From assembly GCF_001423405.1 (NCBI RefSeq), contig NZ_LMNS01000007.1, positions 1 to 64,000 of the forward strand: a DNA stretch of 64,000 bases. The letters run 5' to 3'. This document shows, piece by piece, positions 8,606 through 18,269 of the stretch; the stretch's first letter is position 1; the number at the start of each line of letters is the position of its first letter. A model generated the notes under the pieces. It saw nothing but the letters and a program-made list of their open reading frames with translations. It ran no database searches and was not told the origin of the DNA. The translations under genes were made by a program, and so were the position numbers. This DNA comes from Methylobacterium sp. Leaf123 (lineage in GTDB: Bacteria; Pseudomonadota; Alphaproteobacteria; Rhizobiales; Beijerinckiaceae).

Positions 8606-8761
8606 ATGGCGGGCGCTGCGGCTCTCGAAGCGCTCGCGATCGGGCCCAACGAGCGTCAGCGGGCGTATCTGCTCGCGGCCTACGACGAGGATCAGGCCCG
8701 CGAGGAAAGGAATCGGGGTCCAAACAGTCCTCTGGCCCGGCGCTGGCGCTGGATCGAGTAA
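8606..8761 (+). CDS. Small hypothetical protein, possibly a gene fragment
   Basis: A 51-codon frame beginning MAGAAALEALAIGPNERQ and ending RRWRWIE. It starts two bases after the toxin stop and has coding-like codon use. I do not recognise a domain. The abrupt join to unrelated adhesin sequence about 60 bases later suggests it could be the tail of a larger lost gene. Confidence 0.35.
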   Translation: MAGAAALEALAIGPNERQRAYLLAAYDEDQAREERNRGPNSPLARRWRWIE

Positions 8762-8825
8762 AGCGGACTTCACATCCCAGGGTTTAGTCTGTGAACGGTT
8801 CTGTTAGGCGCTTTAAATAGGGAAG

Positions 8826-9704
8826 CTGACCACCGCGGCCGAGGCCACCAGCCCCGTGGCGGCCTACGCGATCGATCAGGGCACGCTGGCGGCCACGGCC
8901 AACTACGCGGTGAGCTATGTCGGCGCGGATCTCACGGTGAGCCCGCGTCCGGTGACGGTGATGGCAGATGCGCGCTCGCGCCTGTACGGCGATGCCAACC
9001 CGGTGCTGAGCTACACGGTGGGCGGACACGGCCTCGTCAACGGCGACCGCCTCACCGGTGCCCTGGCGAGCGCCGCCGATGGGCGCAGTGAGGTCGGCGC
9101 CTACGCCATCAGCCAGGGCACGCTGGCGGCCTCGGCCGATTATGCCCTGACCTATCGCGGCGCCGACCTCACCGTCACCCCGCGGCCGATCCTCGTGCGC
9201 GCCGACCCGCAGACACGCTCCGCCGGCACGGCCAATCCGAGCCTGACCTACCGGATCGGCGGGCGCGGCCTCGTCGCGGGCGAGCACCTGACCGGGGCTC
9301 TCGCCACCACGGCGGACTTGGAGAGCGCGCCCGGCCCGTACCGCATCACCCAGGGCAGCCTGACCGCTTCGGCCAACTACCGGCTCGGCTTCGTCGGTGC
9401 GGATCTCACCGTGCTGCCGCCCCAGCCCGAGCCCCTGCCCCCGCCGCTGCTCTTGGGCCTCGACGCCAGCCGCCTCGCCAGCACCGCCGAGCGCGCCGCT
9501 CGCCGCGACGGCCGCCCGGCCGCGCCGGAGCTGCCGCTGCGCCTTGGCGCCGCCCCCGGCGGTCCGCTCGTCGTCGCCGATCCGCGTTTTGACGCCATCC
9601 TCACCTGTGCGGGTCAGCAGGGCGGCTGCTTCCTCACGCCGCTCCCGCCGGTCTCCATCCCCTCCCCCAAGCCGCAGGCGAGTCTGCCAGCGACCGCCCG
9701 CTGA
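8826..9704 (+). pseudogene. C-terminal fragment of a large adhesin (MBG repeats)
   Basis: The open frame encodes about three repeats of roughly 80 residues built on GADLTV-PRP, then GG-GLV-G-LTGAL, then GAY-I-QGTL. This is the MBG-type immunoglobulin-like repeat of filamentous-haemagglutinin-like adhesins. A Pro-rich linker (QPEPLPPPLLL) and a tail with a Cys pair (LTCAGQQGGCFL) follow. Such proteins are normally thousands of residues long with a TPS secretion domain; here the first repeat begins mid-domain at about 8826 and unrelated DNA lies before it. So this is a 5'-truncated remnant. sapC and ialB pieces that normally could follow it are found downstream. Confidence 0.7.
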
Positions 9705-9730
9705 CCCAGAACCGGACCGCCACGCCACCG

Positions 9731-9812
9731 ATGACCACCCTGCGATGACCACCCTGCGATGACCACCCTGCGATGACCACCCTGCGATGACCACCCTGCG
9801 ATGACCACCCTG
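9731..9812 (+). repeat. Six 14-bp tandem repeats, each with its own start codon
   Basis: ATGACCACCCTGCG occurs five times perfectly, and a sixth copy ends CC. Each full unit encodes MTTLR and its TGA stop overlaps the next ATG (ATGA). The last unit supplies the start (MTTLP) of the sapC fragment. The repeat probably arose by slippage over the sapC start region. Confidence 0.9.
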
Positions 9813-9989
9813 CCCCTGTTCTACCGCGCGGTCCACCGCACCTGGCACCTCGCCCACCCGCAGCGTTTCGGCTTCGCCCGCGGCAGCCACCTCGTCCCGG
9901 CGGTGGTCGACGAGTTCGGCCCCGCCTGCCGCCACCTGCCGATCGAGGCGGATTATATAATCAAAATTTCAGATACGAGCGCGCGATAG
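9801..9989 (+). pseudogene. SapC-family protein, N-terminal fragment
   Basis: The first 47 residues (MTTLPLFYRAVHRTWHLAHP, then RFGFARGSHLVPAV, EFGPACRHLPI) match the N-terminus of SapC-family proteins. After about base 9948 the sequence turns AT-rich and the frame adds 15 unrelated residues before the stop. The C-terminal part of a SapC is found 14.4 kb downstream (24341-24796), directly before ialB. I infer that one gene was split. SapC-family function is poorly defined. Confidence 0.65.
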
Positions 9990-10119
9990 ACAGGCTGACG
10001 ACCAATTCCAGGGAATTATATTGAGATTAACATGTCGTTAACCATTTTCATGAATCTATCGCGTTCATCGAATCTGTGTTGCCGCCGCGTTCATTTCTCG
10101 CTTCTCGTCCGGCTCTCTC

Positions 10120-11535
10120 GTGAAACACGGGCTTTTCTCCTCACTCCGCAGCTTGCTCGCGCTGCTGCTGGCACTGGCAGCCGGGCTCGGCGGCCTTGCC
10201 GTGTTGGGGACCGCCGACATCGGGATCGGCGCCGCGTCCCACGACAATGGCAAAGGGCGCGAAGGCGCGGCCCTGATCGCGGAGAGAGTGGAAGACGCTC
10301 TCCTCGCGGTCGGACGAGATCTCGCCCTGATCGGTGAGAGCTTGGCCCTTCAAGACCCGCAAGCGGTCGGAGAGGCGGCCGAACGCCTGTTTGCCGCGTG
10401 GCGCAGGCTTTACCCGGACTATGCCGACGTCCTGTTGGCGGATCGGGCGGGTCGCGTTCTCGCCACGTCGCGGCAGAGCATCGTCGGTGCCGAAGTCTCC
10501 GGCAGTCCCTGGTTCGCGAAATCCCTGGCCGGCATCGTGGTCGGGGAGGCCGCGGAGGCGAGCCGGGCGGGCGCTGCGGTGCCGCGCAACCTGATCGTGG
10601 CGGCGCCCGTGGGCAGCGGCGACGATATTCGTGGCGTCCTTGCGGTTCAGCTGACGCCGAGTTGGACCGACGCGGTCATCGCCGCGGCCAGGCGGTCGCT
10701 GCCGGATGCGGGCCGCGGCCTGTCGATCCAGATGCTCAACGGATCGGGACGCATGCTCCACCGATCCGGCCCGGAGGTTCACGGCCCGGACGTCAGCGCC
10801 ACGGTCGGCGACGTGCGCCAGGGCGGCGTCGGCTGGCTGGTGAGCGTGCGGGTGCCGGACGTGCGCCCATCGGGAGCCCCGGTTCTGACCCTGCTCGGCA
10901 CCGTTGGGCTCGTGGCCAGCTTCGGCTGGCTCATGGGCGGTCACCTCAGGCGCAACCTCGCCCATGCCGAGGCGCTGTGTCGGCAGGAAACGCAGCAGCA
11001 GGGACCGTCCTGGTTCTTGACGCGTGACCTGCACAATTTGACGGCGCAGATCCGTTCCGCCGTCGACAGGAGCCTCACGCGGGAACGCCTGCTTCAAGAG
11101 AAACGCGCCGCGCTTGCCCGCAGCCGCGACCGCATTCGCGCCATCCGCGTCCTGTCCGGTTCGAGCTGTTGGGAGATCGATCGCGCCACCGAACAGGTGG
11201 TCTGGACCGATGGGGAGGAAGCCGAGAACGGCGCGGCGCCGGAGCGGGTCTGCGCCCTCGGCGACGTTCTCGCCTATCTCGTACCCGAGGATCGCGCGAC
11301 ACTCGGCAACGCCCTCGATGCGATCCAAGCCGCGCCCGGCACGGTGCGCGACGTGGTCGTACGGACTCGGGCGGGGACCGACCGCATCTCCGGTCGCCGC
11401 TTGGCGCTCCGGATTGCCGGCGACAGGGCCGGTTCGACGCGGCTCTACGCCCTCAGCCGTGAATACAGCGAGCCGGCCCGTATCGCTCTCCGCCGCACCG
11501 CGCGCCTCGATGGAGAGCACGTCTCCGCAGGTTGA
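10120..11535 (+). CDS. Membrane sensor with Cache-like and PAS-like domains, no output domain
   Basis: A 471-residue protein. A membrane helix lies at about residues 8-34, then a periplasmic region of some 210 residues with Cache-like features (LLADRAGRVLATSR; GVLAVQLTPSW), and a second helix at about 248-272. A basic coiled coil follows (RSLTRERLLQEKRAALARSR) and then a PAS-like fold to the end. Full-length relatives normally continue into a kinase, GGDEF or EAL domain; none is present here or in the 900 bases beyond. GTG start assumed. It precedes the cellulose operon on the same strand, so a role in its control is tempting but rests on position only. Confidence 0.6.
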   Translation: MKHGLFSSLRSLLALLLALAAGLGGLAVLGTADIGIGAASHDNGKGREGAALIAERVEDALLAVGRDLALIGESLALQDPQAVGEAAERLFAAWRRLYPDYADVLLADRAGRVLATSRQSIVGAEVSGSPWFAKSLAGIVVGEAAEASRAGAAVPRNLIVAAPVGSGDDIRGVLAVQLTPSWTDAVIAAARRSLPDAGRGLSIQMLNGSGRMLHRSGPEVHGPDVSATVGDVRQGGVGWLVSVRVPDVRPSGAPVLTLLGTVGLVASFGWLMGGHLRRNLAHAEALCRQETQQQGPSWFLTRDLHNLTAQIRSAVDRSLTRERLLQEKRAALARSRDRIRAIRVLSGSSCWEIDRATEQVVWTDGEEAENGAAPERVCALGDVLAYLVPEDRATLGNALDAIQAAPGTVRDVVVRTRAGTDRISGRRLALRIAGDRAGSTRLYALSREYSEPARIALRRTARLDGEHVSAG

Positions 11536-12461
11536 GACGGCCGTCCGTGATCTCGACAGTGCCGCGACCGCCGCGAGGACGGCTCTCGGCGCTTCCCTTG
11601 GCGAGGCCACGGACGCGGGAGACCGGAGCCGACACCGCGCAGCCACTTCTCTGCGCGGCGCGCCGGCGCCGACAGGACCGGTTCTTGGCCGACCCGTCGA
11701 TGAGCACGGATGTCGCCGCACTGAACCTCGCGGTCTCCCGAGACAGCGATCGGCCGCTCATCCGGTGCGGTCTGGAAAAGCTGGAATCAGCTCCTCTCAC
11801 TCTCGTCGGCGATGTCGAAGGCCGCATGATCCAAGACGCGACCCCGATATTGCGGGTCGAGGCGCGTGCGCCCGACGGGTGACGCGGGGTCTGGATCGCT
11901 CTCGGCCGGCGACCGCATGGTTCCACGGTGCCGCTCGGGTTCCCGGCACGTGATACGGCGCAACCGGCCCGCCTTCGCCGCGGCACCGCGGCCTCGATCG
12001 TTCGGGTTGAAGCGGATTCGGTCGACGCTCCCGCTGAAAACCGAACCCGGCCTCGGCGTGTTGCGGTGCGAAATCCCTGGGGAGCGATCTCAGGCAACCC
12101 GTGTCGAGCATCGCCCGGCCTCATCTGCGACTTCGCATTGTTCTGTTGAGTGTTGCCGACAACAGCTCTGCAGGGCCGGCTGTTGCGAATGTTCTGTTCA
12201 GCCTCTTCGGCTTGATGCCTGCCTCAAAAATCGCCGATGTGACATCTGATTAATCGGCAGATACCTTGTGCGACGACGTCCATCGCATCGAATCAGATCA
12301 AATAGATGCGAAATTTAGGCAGTCAATGAATCCGAGAAGAGGAAGAAAATCAGCATAGTCACCGACAAAGCATTCCGTTTTAAGATTATGTTAACCATGC
12401 CGATGCTTCTTGGCGCTGCGCGACGTGAGCTGAACTCGCGCGGGCTTTGGGGGTACGCAGC
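11536..12461 (+). other. Region between sensor gene and cellulose operon
   Basis: No convincing gene. A 60-codon frame at 11700-11882 (MSTDVAALNLAVSRDSDR onward) has coding-like third-base GC but no recognisable domain and no clear RBS. An inverted repeat CAACAGC/GCTGTTG with a 12-base loop lies at 12160-12185 and could be a terminator or operator. The last 200 bases are AT-rich, a plausible location for the bcs promoter. Confidence 0.45.
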
Positions 12462-13214
12462 GTGTTCAACCACCTGAAGAAATTGCCAGCCGTGCTGGGC
12501 TGGCTCACGCTCGCGTCGAGCGGAGCGGTCGGCGCCGACTGGTACACGGGCACCGAGCGAGAGGTCGCGGGTGAGGAGTGGATCGTGGCGGTCGATGCCA
12601 GCGCGACCGTGACCACGAACAACTCGGCCTTCGGGACGATCACGGCGACGATCGCCCCCGTCGCCACCCTGCTCGATAGTGGGCTGCGCGTGCGCATCCA
12701 GGGCGTCGCTGGCACATACTCCTATCCCGGCGGCGCCGTGGGGCAGACGGTCAAGGGCGTGCAGCAGGAAGGCACGGTTCTGCTCGGCTACGAATGGATC
12801 TGGCAGCAGGCCGCGCTGGCCGGCTACATCGGGATGAACGTGCGCAGCAACGAGCTGTCGATCCTCGACCCGAACAATCCGGTGGTCGGCACGGGTCTCG
12901 GCATGAAGGTCGCGGGCGACCTGTACGTCAATCCGACCGACAACACGCTGCTGGCGGTGAACGCGTCCTACTCGACGCTGTTCGATGCCTACTATGCCCG
13001 CGCCCGGGCCGGCTTCGCCGTGGCGCCCGGGGTGTTCATCGGTCCTGAGGTCACCTTCCTCGGCGACAGCTTTTTCAATGGCTGGCGAGCAGGCGGACAC
13101 GTAACCGGCTTCGCCATCGGCCCGATGAAGTTCTCGCTCGGTGCGGGCTACGCCTTCGACCGTATCCGCAAGGGCGGATACTACACCAGCATCGATGGCC
13201 GGATCGCCTTCTGA
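12462..13214 (+). CDS. bcsS: Cellulose biosynthesis protein BcsS
   Basis: A 250-residue secreted protein: signal peptide (cleavage near SSGAVGADW) and then alternating beta strands ending in Phe (SIDGRIAF), the mark of an outer-membrane barrel. Sequence style and place, first in the operon before bcsA, match BcsS, found in alphaproteobacterial cellulose operons. GTG at 12462 is chosen for the GGGGG eight bases upstream; TTG at 12447 is the alternative. Its role is not settled. Because the operon's TPR gene lacks a barrel, I suggest BcsS could be the outer-membrane part of the export route. Confidence 0.75.
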   Translation: MFNHLKKLPAVLGWLTLASSGAVGADWYTGTEREVAGEEWIVAVDASATVTTNNSAFGTITATIAPVATLLDSGLRVRIQGVAGTYSYPGGAVGQTVKGVQQEGTVLLGYEWIWQQAALAGYIGMNVRSNELSILDPNNPVVGTGLGMKVAGDLYVNPTDNTLLAVNASYSTLFDAYYARARAGFAVAPGVFIGPEVTFLGDSFFNGWRAGGHVTGFAIGPMKFSLGAGYAFDRIRKGGYYTSIDGRIAF

Positions 13215-13280
13215 GATCGAACGGGCGGACCGCGATGGACCGCTTCTCCCTATCCGCATCGATTGATTGGGATTGGCCTG

Positions 13281-15695
13281 ATGCCACCCTTCCTTGCCCG
13301 AACCATCTGGCTGGCCAGCGCCGCGCTGACTCTGCTGCTGCTTTCGCAGCCCCTGGGCACGACCGCTCAGCTTGAAATGAGCATCGGCGCGATCGTGCTG
13401 ATGGTCCTGCTGTGGTTCTTCGCCAAGGGGCGCGCCGGCCGGCTGACCTTTCTCGCCATCGGTAGCCTCGTCGTGCTGCGCTACATCTACTGGCGTCTGT
13501 CGAGCACGCTGCCGCCGGTCGACGATCCGATCAACTTCGGCGCCGGTGTGATCCTGCTCGGGGCGGAACTCTACTGCTTCTACATTCTGGCGATCAGCCT
13601 CGTGATCAACGCCGCCCCTCTATCGCGTGGGCCGGCGCCGCAGGAGGATGACGACGACCTGCCCACCGTCGACATCTTCGTGCCGAGCTACAACGAGGAC
13701 CAGCACATCCTCGCGACCACGCTCGCGGCGGCCAAGTCCCTCGATTATCCCGCCGAGAAGGTCACGGTGTGGCTCCTCGACGATGGCGGGACGGACCAGA
13801 AATGCGCCGATGCCGATCCCCGCAAGGCCGAGGAGGCGCGGGCCCGCCGCCGGATCCTTCAGGCCCTCTGCGCCGATCTCGGCGTGTCCTACCTGACCCG
13901 CCGCCGCAACGTGCACGCCAAGGCGGGCAACCTCAATAACGGCCTGCAGAACTCGGTCGGCGAAATCATCGTGGTCCTTGATGCCGACCACGTCCCGTTC
14001 CGCTCGTTTCTGCGCGATACGATCGGCCATTTCAGCACCGATCCGAAGCTCTTCCTCGTCCAGACCCCGCACGCCTTCCTCAATCCCGATCCGATCGAGC
14101 GGAACCTGAAAACCTTCGATCGGATGCCGTCGGAGAACGAGATGTTCTACGCGGTGGGCCAGTGCGGTCTCGACAAGTGGAACGGCTCGTTCTTCTGCGG
14201 CTCCGCCGCCCTCCTGCGCCGTCGAGCGCTTGACGAGGCCGGCGGGTTCTCGGGCATCACCATCACCGAGGATTGCGAGACCGCCTTCGAGCTGCATTCC
14301 CGCGGCTGGACCAGCCTCTACGTCGACAAGCCCCTGATCGCCGGACTGCAGCCGGAAACCTTGTCCGACTTCATCGGCCAGCGCTCGCGCTGGTGCCAGG
14401 GCATGCTGCAGATCATGCTTTTGAAGAACCCCGTCCTCAAGAGCGGCCTGAAGCCGATTCAGCGGCTCTGCTACTTGTCGAGCATGACGTTCTGGTTCTT
14501 CCCGCTGCCGCGGCTGATCTTCATGGCAGCCCCGTTGCTGTACATCTTCTTCAACATGAAGATCGTCGTGGCCAACGTCGACGAGGCGATCGCCTATACG
14601 GCGACCTACATCATCGTAAATCTGATGATGCAGAATTTCCTCTACGGACGGGTGCGCTGGCCCTTCGTCTCGGAGTTGTACGAGTACGTCCAGGGCCTGT
14701 TCCTGATCAAGGCGACAGCTTCCGTCATCATGTCGCCGCGCAAGCCGACCTTCAAGGTGACGGCCAAGAACGTCAGCCTCGATCACGATCAGCTTTCGCC
14801 CCTGGCGCTCCCCTACTTCCTCGTCTTCGCGCTGCTCTTCTGCGGGGGCGTGGTCTCGGCCTATCGCTACGCCTTCGAGCTCGGCATCACCAACCTGATG
14901 CTGGTGGTCGGCCTGTGGAACTTGTTCAACCTCATCACCGCGGGCGCCGCCTTGGGCGTGGCGGCCGAGCGGCGCCAGACCGAGAAGGCGCCGTCCCTGA
15001 CCGTCGATCGGCCGGCGGTGCTGAACCTGAACGGCATGGCCCTCGACGTCACCGTCGAGCGCATCTCCAGCGCACAGTGCCGGATCCGTCTGGACGCCGT
15101 TCTCCCGATGCGTCGGGCCGGGGACGGCTCCATGGGAACGCTCTCGGCCCTCCCGCAGGCGAACCTGCCGCTCCTCAGCCACGCCCGGACGATCCCGGTT
15201 CGGCTGGCCGGCATCACCGCGGCCGGCGAGGAATCGGTCTGCGATCTCATCTTCGACACGATGACGCCCGGCAGCTACTTCGCGCTTGCCGATCTGATGT
15301 ACGGCGATGCGGACGCGATGGTCCGCTTCCAGCAGCGCCGCCGCGGCCACAAGGACATCCTGTCCGGGACGCTGCAATTCATCCGCTGGGGCATCACCGG
15401 CCCGATCCGCGCCTTCGCCTGCCTGATGACGCCCACGGCCAGCCCCGAGGTCGAGGAGCCCGCCGCCCGCCCGCGCACCACCGAGCGGCAGCGCGCCGCC
15501 GATCAGGTCTGGCCGGCCGATGCGCCGGCCCCGCGAGCGGCGGAGAGCCGCGCCGCCGCTGCCCCGCCGTCTGAGGCTTCCCCGAACTGGCTTCAACGCA
15601 TGGCAGAGCCCGACGGCGCGGCGGGCGGATCGGAGCGCGGTCGCCGGTCCGCGGACCTGACCGACACCGCCCTTACGCCCACGCGCGCCGGCTGA
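13281..15695 (+). CDS. bcsA: Cellulose synthase catalytic subunit BcsA
   Basis: An 804-residue inner-membrane GT2 enzyme that polymerises glucose from UDP-glucose and threads the chain through the membrane. All catalytic motifs are present: Asp at about 167 (LLDDGG), DAD at about 233, TED at about 329 and QRSRW at about 367. Membrane helices lie on both sides of this domain. The C-terminal PilZ-like region follows ERRQ at about 568. The usual RxxxR motif reads RQTEK, and where D/NxSxxG is expected the sequence is ERISSAQC, so c-di-GMP binding looks weak or lost. A Pro/Ala-rich tail of about 80 residues follows. bcsB starts nine bases downstream. Confidence 0.95.
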   Translation: MPPFLARTIWLASAALTLLLLSQPLGTTAQLEMSIGAIVLMVLLWFFAKGRAGRLTFLAIGSLVVLRYIYWRLSSTLPPVDDPINFGAGVILLGAELYCFYILAISLVINAAPLSRGPAPQEDDDDLPTVDIFVPSYNEDQHILATTLAAAKSLDYPAEKVTVWLLDDGGTDQKCADADPRKAEEARARRRILQALCADLGVSYLTRRRNVHAKAGNLNNGLQNSVGEIIVVLDADHVPFRSFLRDTIGHFSTDPKLFLVQTPHAFLNPDPIERNLKTFDRMPSENEMFYAVGQCGLDKWNGSFFCGSAALLRRRALDEAGGFSGITITEDCETAFELHSRGWTSLYVDKPLIAGLQPETLSDFIGQRSRWCQGMLQIMLLKNPVLKSGLKPIQRLCYLSSMTFWFFPLPRLIFMAAPLLYIFFNMKIVVANVDEAIAYTATYIIVNLMMQNFLYGRVRWPFVSELYEYVQGLFLIKATASVIMSPRKPTFKVTAKNVSLDHDQLSPLALPYFLVFALLFCGGVVSAYRYAFELGITNLMLVVGLWNLFNLITAGAALGVAAERRQTEKAPSLTVDRPAVLNLNGMALDVTVERISSAQCRIRLDAVLPMRRAGDGSMGTLSALPQANLPLLSHARTIPVRLAGITAAGEESVCDLIFDTMTPGSYFALADLMYGDADAMVRFQQRRRGHKDILSGTLQFIRWGITGPIRAFACLMTPTASPEVEEPAARPRTTERQRAADQVWPADAPAPRAAESRAAAAPPSEASPNWLQRMAEPDGAAGGSERGRRSADLTDTALTPTRAG

Positions 15696-15704
15696 GCCCC
15701 CCGC

Positions 15705-18269
15705 ATGAGAGCCCAGTCCTCGAAGCCGAAATCGAGCCCGACGATGCCCGTCACACACCGGCACTGCCTTGCACCGCACCATCTCTCCCGGCTGACGCTC
15801 GCGGCGCTGCTCGTCGCGGCCGCCCAGCCGGCATCGGCACAAAGCTTCCTCGGCCGCGGGGCGCCGCAGGTTCTCAGCCTTCCCGACGCTCAACCCGTCG
15901 TCCGTCGCCCGGGTCCGGTGGCGGCGGAGACGGGCCCCATCGCGCCGGCCCCGGCGGTGGCGCTGCCGCAACGCCCGTTCCCGGCCCTCTCGACGGGGCT
16001 GCGGCTGGCGGGTGAGGAGAGCAGCCTGCAATGGCCCGTCTACCTCACGGAGACGCAGGCCCGCGAGCGCCTGCGCCTGCGCATCGGCTATCTCGCCGCG
16101 ATCTCGGTGGTGCCCGATGCGTCCTTCCTCACCGCGACGATCAACGGGGTCGCCGTCGGCCGGAGCGAGATCAAGGCGCCGGGCGCGATCCGGATCATCG
16201 AGTTCGACATTCCCGCCGACCTGCTGAAACCGGGCTACAACGCCGTGGCGGTCGCCGGCACCCAGAGGCACCGGGTCGATTGCTCCCTCGATTCCACCTA
16301 CGAACTCTGGACGCAGATCGACCCGGCCTGGACCGGTCTCGTCGCACCGCCCGGCGCCGTGGGCGCGGCTTCCCTGCGCGACCTTGCCGCCATCGCGCCC
16401 GACGGAAGGGGGGTGGTCCCGATCCGCATCGTCCTGCGCACCCGGCCGGGCTTCGCCACCTTCGAGCGCCTGATCGGGCTCGCTCAACGGGTCGCGCTCG
16501 CGGGCGGGTTCTCGCAGGCGGCGGTGGAGTTCGCCGCCGAGCCGGGCGGGCCGGCGGGTCTCGACATCATCGTCGGCAAATCTGACGGCGACAGCACCGA
16601 GCCGACCCGCCAGACGGTGTTTTTCGAGCCCGCCCAGGGCGAGCGGGCCGCACGGATCACCCTGCCCGGCGACACGCCTGCGGAGATCGTCGCCGCGCAG
16701 CGGATCGTGAGCGGGACGACGACGCGCGATCCGCTCGGCAGCCCACAGGGCCTCAAAGCGCTCGCCCTGGCGCGCGGCGTGCCGGCCCGCAGCGGCGAGA
16801 CGCTCAGTCTGGCCGCCTTCGGGCTCCAGAGCCGGGACTTCGCCGGCCGCCTGTTCCGTACCGGCTTCGACGTAACCCTGCCGACGGACTTCGTGCCGGC
16901 CGACTACGACAAGGTCATGCTCGACCTCGCCGGAGGATACGCCGCCGGCCTGGACGTCGGCTCGCAGATCATCGTCGACGTCAACGGGCGCAACGTGGCG
17001 AGTGTCCCCCTGGCCCGCGCCGACGGCGACATCTTCCGGGATGAGGCGATCGCTCTGCCGCTGAGCCGCTGGCGGCCCGGACGCAACCGGGTCGAGATCA
17101 GGGCCCTGCTCCCGACGGCGTCGGACCGTGTCTGCGAAGAGGGGGCGGCGCCTCGGCGATTCATGCTGCTCGACCGCTCGAGCATGACGGTGCCGCGCCT
17201 CGCCCAGGCTCTTCGCCTGCCGGATCTGGCCGCGACGCTCGGCGGAGGCCTGTCGGAGGTGGCGGCCGACCGCCGCCCGCGCTTGGTCGTGCCGACGCCG
17301 GATCGGGAGACGATGTCGGCCGCCGCCACGCTCGCCGTGCAGATGGCCCTCTCCGCCGAGAAGCCGATCGATTTCGAGCTTGCCAATGACCGCGCCCTCG
17401 ACGGGCGGACCCCGACCGTCGTCGTCGCACCCGCCCGCGCGCTCGAACCCGATATCCTGCGGACCGTGGGGTTGAACCCGGACCGGATCCGCGAAATCTG
17501 GGAGGGGCGGGCTGCCACGGCACCGCTCGGCGAGCCGACGCGGCGCGTGCCGGTCATGGAGGGCGCAAGCCTCGACCGGCTGCGCAAAGATCGGCCGCCG
17601 GCCTGTGCTCTTCCCGCAGCAGCGCCCCGTTCGGCCAATCCGGTCCCGTCGCGTCCGCGGCTCGACTCCTCCGGAAGGGATGAGCACGATCTCGTCGCGG
17701 ATTGGAGCGGCACGCTGTCGGCGCAGCCGCGCCTCACCGACTGGGCGACGACCTTCAAGGCCAAGCTCACCGCCGCAGCGTGGGAAGGCTGGACCGCGAC
17801 GGTCAACTGGGCTCAGGATCAGGTGCGCGAGCCCGAGATCGAGGTCGGTCCGCAGGCATCCCTCATCGTCGGCCAGGGTTTGCCCGGCCGCGATCCGAGC
17901 GGGCTCCTGACCGTCTTCACGGCTCCGAACGCGGCCAGCCTCCAGGCCTCGGCCCTCTGCCTGACGACGCCGTCGATCTGGAGCCGGATCGAGGGCCGCG
18001 TCGCCACACTCGATGGCGAGGAGGGGACGCTCGCCGTCTACGACGCGAAACAGGTCCGCCTGCTCGAGAGCGGTCCAGCCTCCATCGGAAACCTTCGGCT
18101 CGTCGTCGCCGGCTGGTTCTCGACCAATCCGAGCCTCTTCGTGCTGATCCTGTTCGCCGCCGCGGTCAGCCTCGGCCTCAGCACCTCGGCGATGCTGCGC
18201 GACGTGGGTCGCGCCAACGGAAGCCCCGGTGGCGCTCCGCGGGCCGACGACCGGCGGGAGGACCAGTGA
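15705..18269 (+). CDS. bcsB: Cellulose synthase periplasmic subunit BcsB
   Basis: An 854-residue protein: signal peptide (AAAQPASAQS), a long periplasmic part of paired carbohydrate-binding and flavodoxin-like domains (HRVDCSLDSTYELW is typical) and one C-terminal membrane helix (PSLFVLILFAAAVSLGLS) that anchors it next to BcsA. It guides the emerging glucan across the periplasm. Start could be 15705 or 15744 (MPVTHRHC), which would leave a more normal signal peptide. The stop overlaps the bcsZ start as TGATG. Confidence 0.92.
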   Translation: MRAQSSKPKSSPTMPVTHRHCLAPHHLSRLTLAALLVAAAQPASAQSFLGRGAPQVLSLPDAQPVVRRPGPVAAETGPIAPAPAVALPQRPFPALSTGLRLAGEESSLQWPVYLTETQARERLRLRIGYLAAISVVPDASFLTATINGVAVGRSEIKAPGAIRIIEFDIPADLLKPGYNAVAVAGTQRHRVDCSLDSTYELWTQIDPAWTGLVAPPGAVGAASLRDLAAIAPDGRGVVPIRIVLRTRPGFATFERLIGLAQRVALAGGFSQAAVEFAAEPGGPAGLDIIVGKSDGDSTEPTRQTVFFEPAQGERAARITLPGDTPAEIVAAQRIVSGTTTRDPLGSPQGLKALALARGVPARSGETLSLAAFGLQSRDFAGRLFRTGFDVTLPTDFVPADYDKVMLDLAGGYAAGLDVGSQIIVDVNGRNVASVPLARADGDIFRDEAIALPLSRWRPGRNRVEIRALLPTASDRVCEEGAAPRRFMLLDRSSMTVPRLAQALRLPDLAATLGGGLSEVAADRRPRLVVPTPDRETMSAAATLAVQMALSAEKPIDFELANDRALDGRTPTVVVAPARALEPDILRTVGLNPDRIREIWEGRAATAPLGEPTRRVPVMEGASLDRLRKDRPPACALPAAAPRSANPVPSRPRLDSSGRDEHDLVADWSGTLSAQPRLTDWATTFKAKLTAAAWEGWTATVNWAQDQVREPEIEVGPQASLIVGQGLPGRDPSGLLTVFTAPNAASLQASALCLTTPSIWSRIEGRVATLDGEEGTLAVYDAKQVRLLESGPASIGNLRLVVAGWFSTNPSLFVLILFAAAVSLGLSTSAMLRDVGRANGSPGGAPRADDRREDQ

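Noticed and set aside
9731..9812. Direct repeats as a CRISPR array
   Set aside because: The units are contiguous with no spacers and no cas genes are in the window.
12300..12461. Riboswitch upstream of bcsS
   Set aside because: The region is AT-rich, but I could not fold a conserved c-di-GMP or other riboswitch core by eye.
13620..17687. 1355-codon minus-strand frame
   Set aside because: It is antisense to bcsA and bcsB, is Arg/Gly/Asp-rich and has no recognisable domain; it reflects high-GC codon bias.
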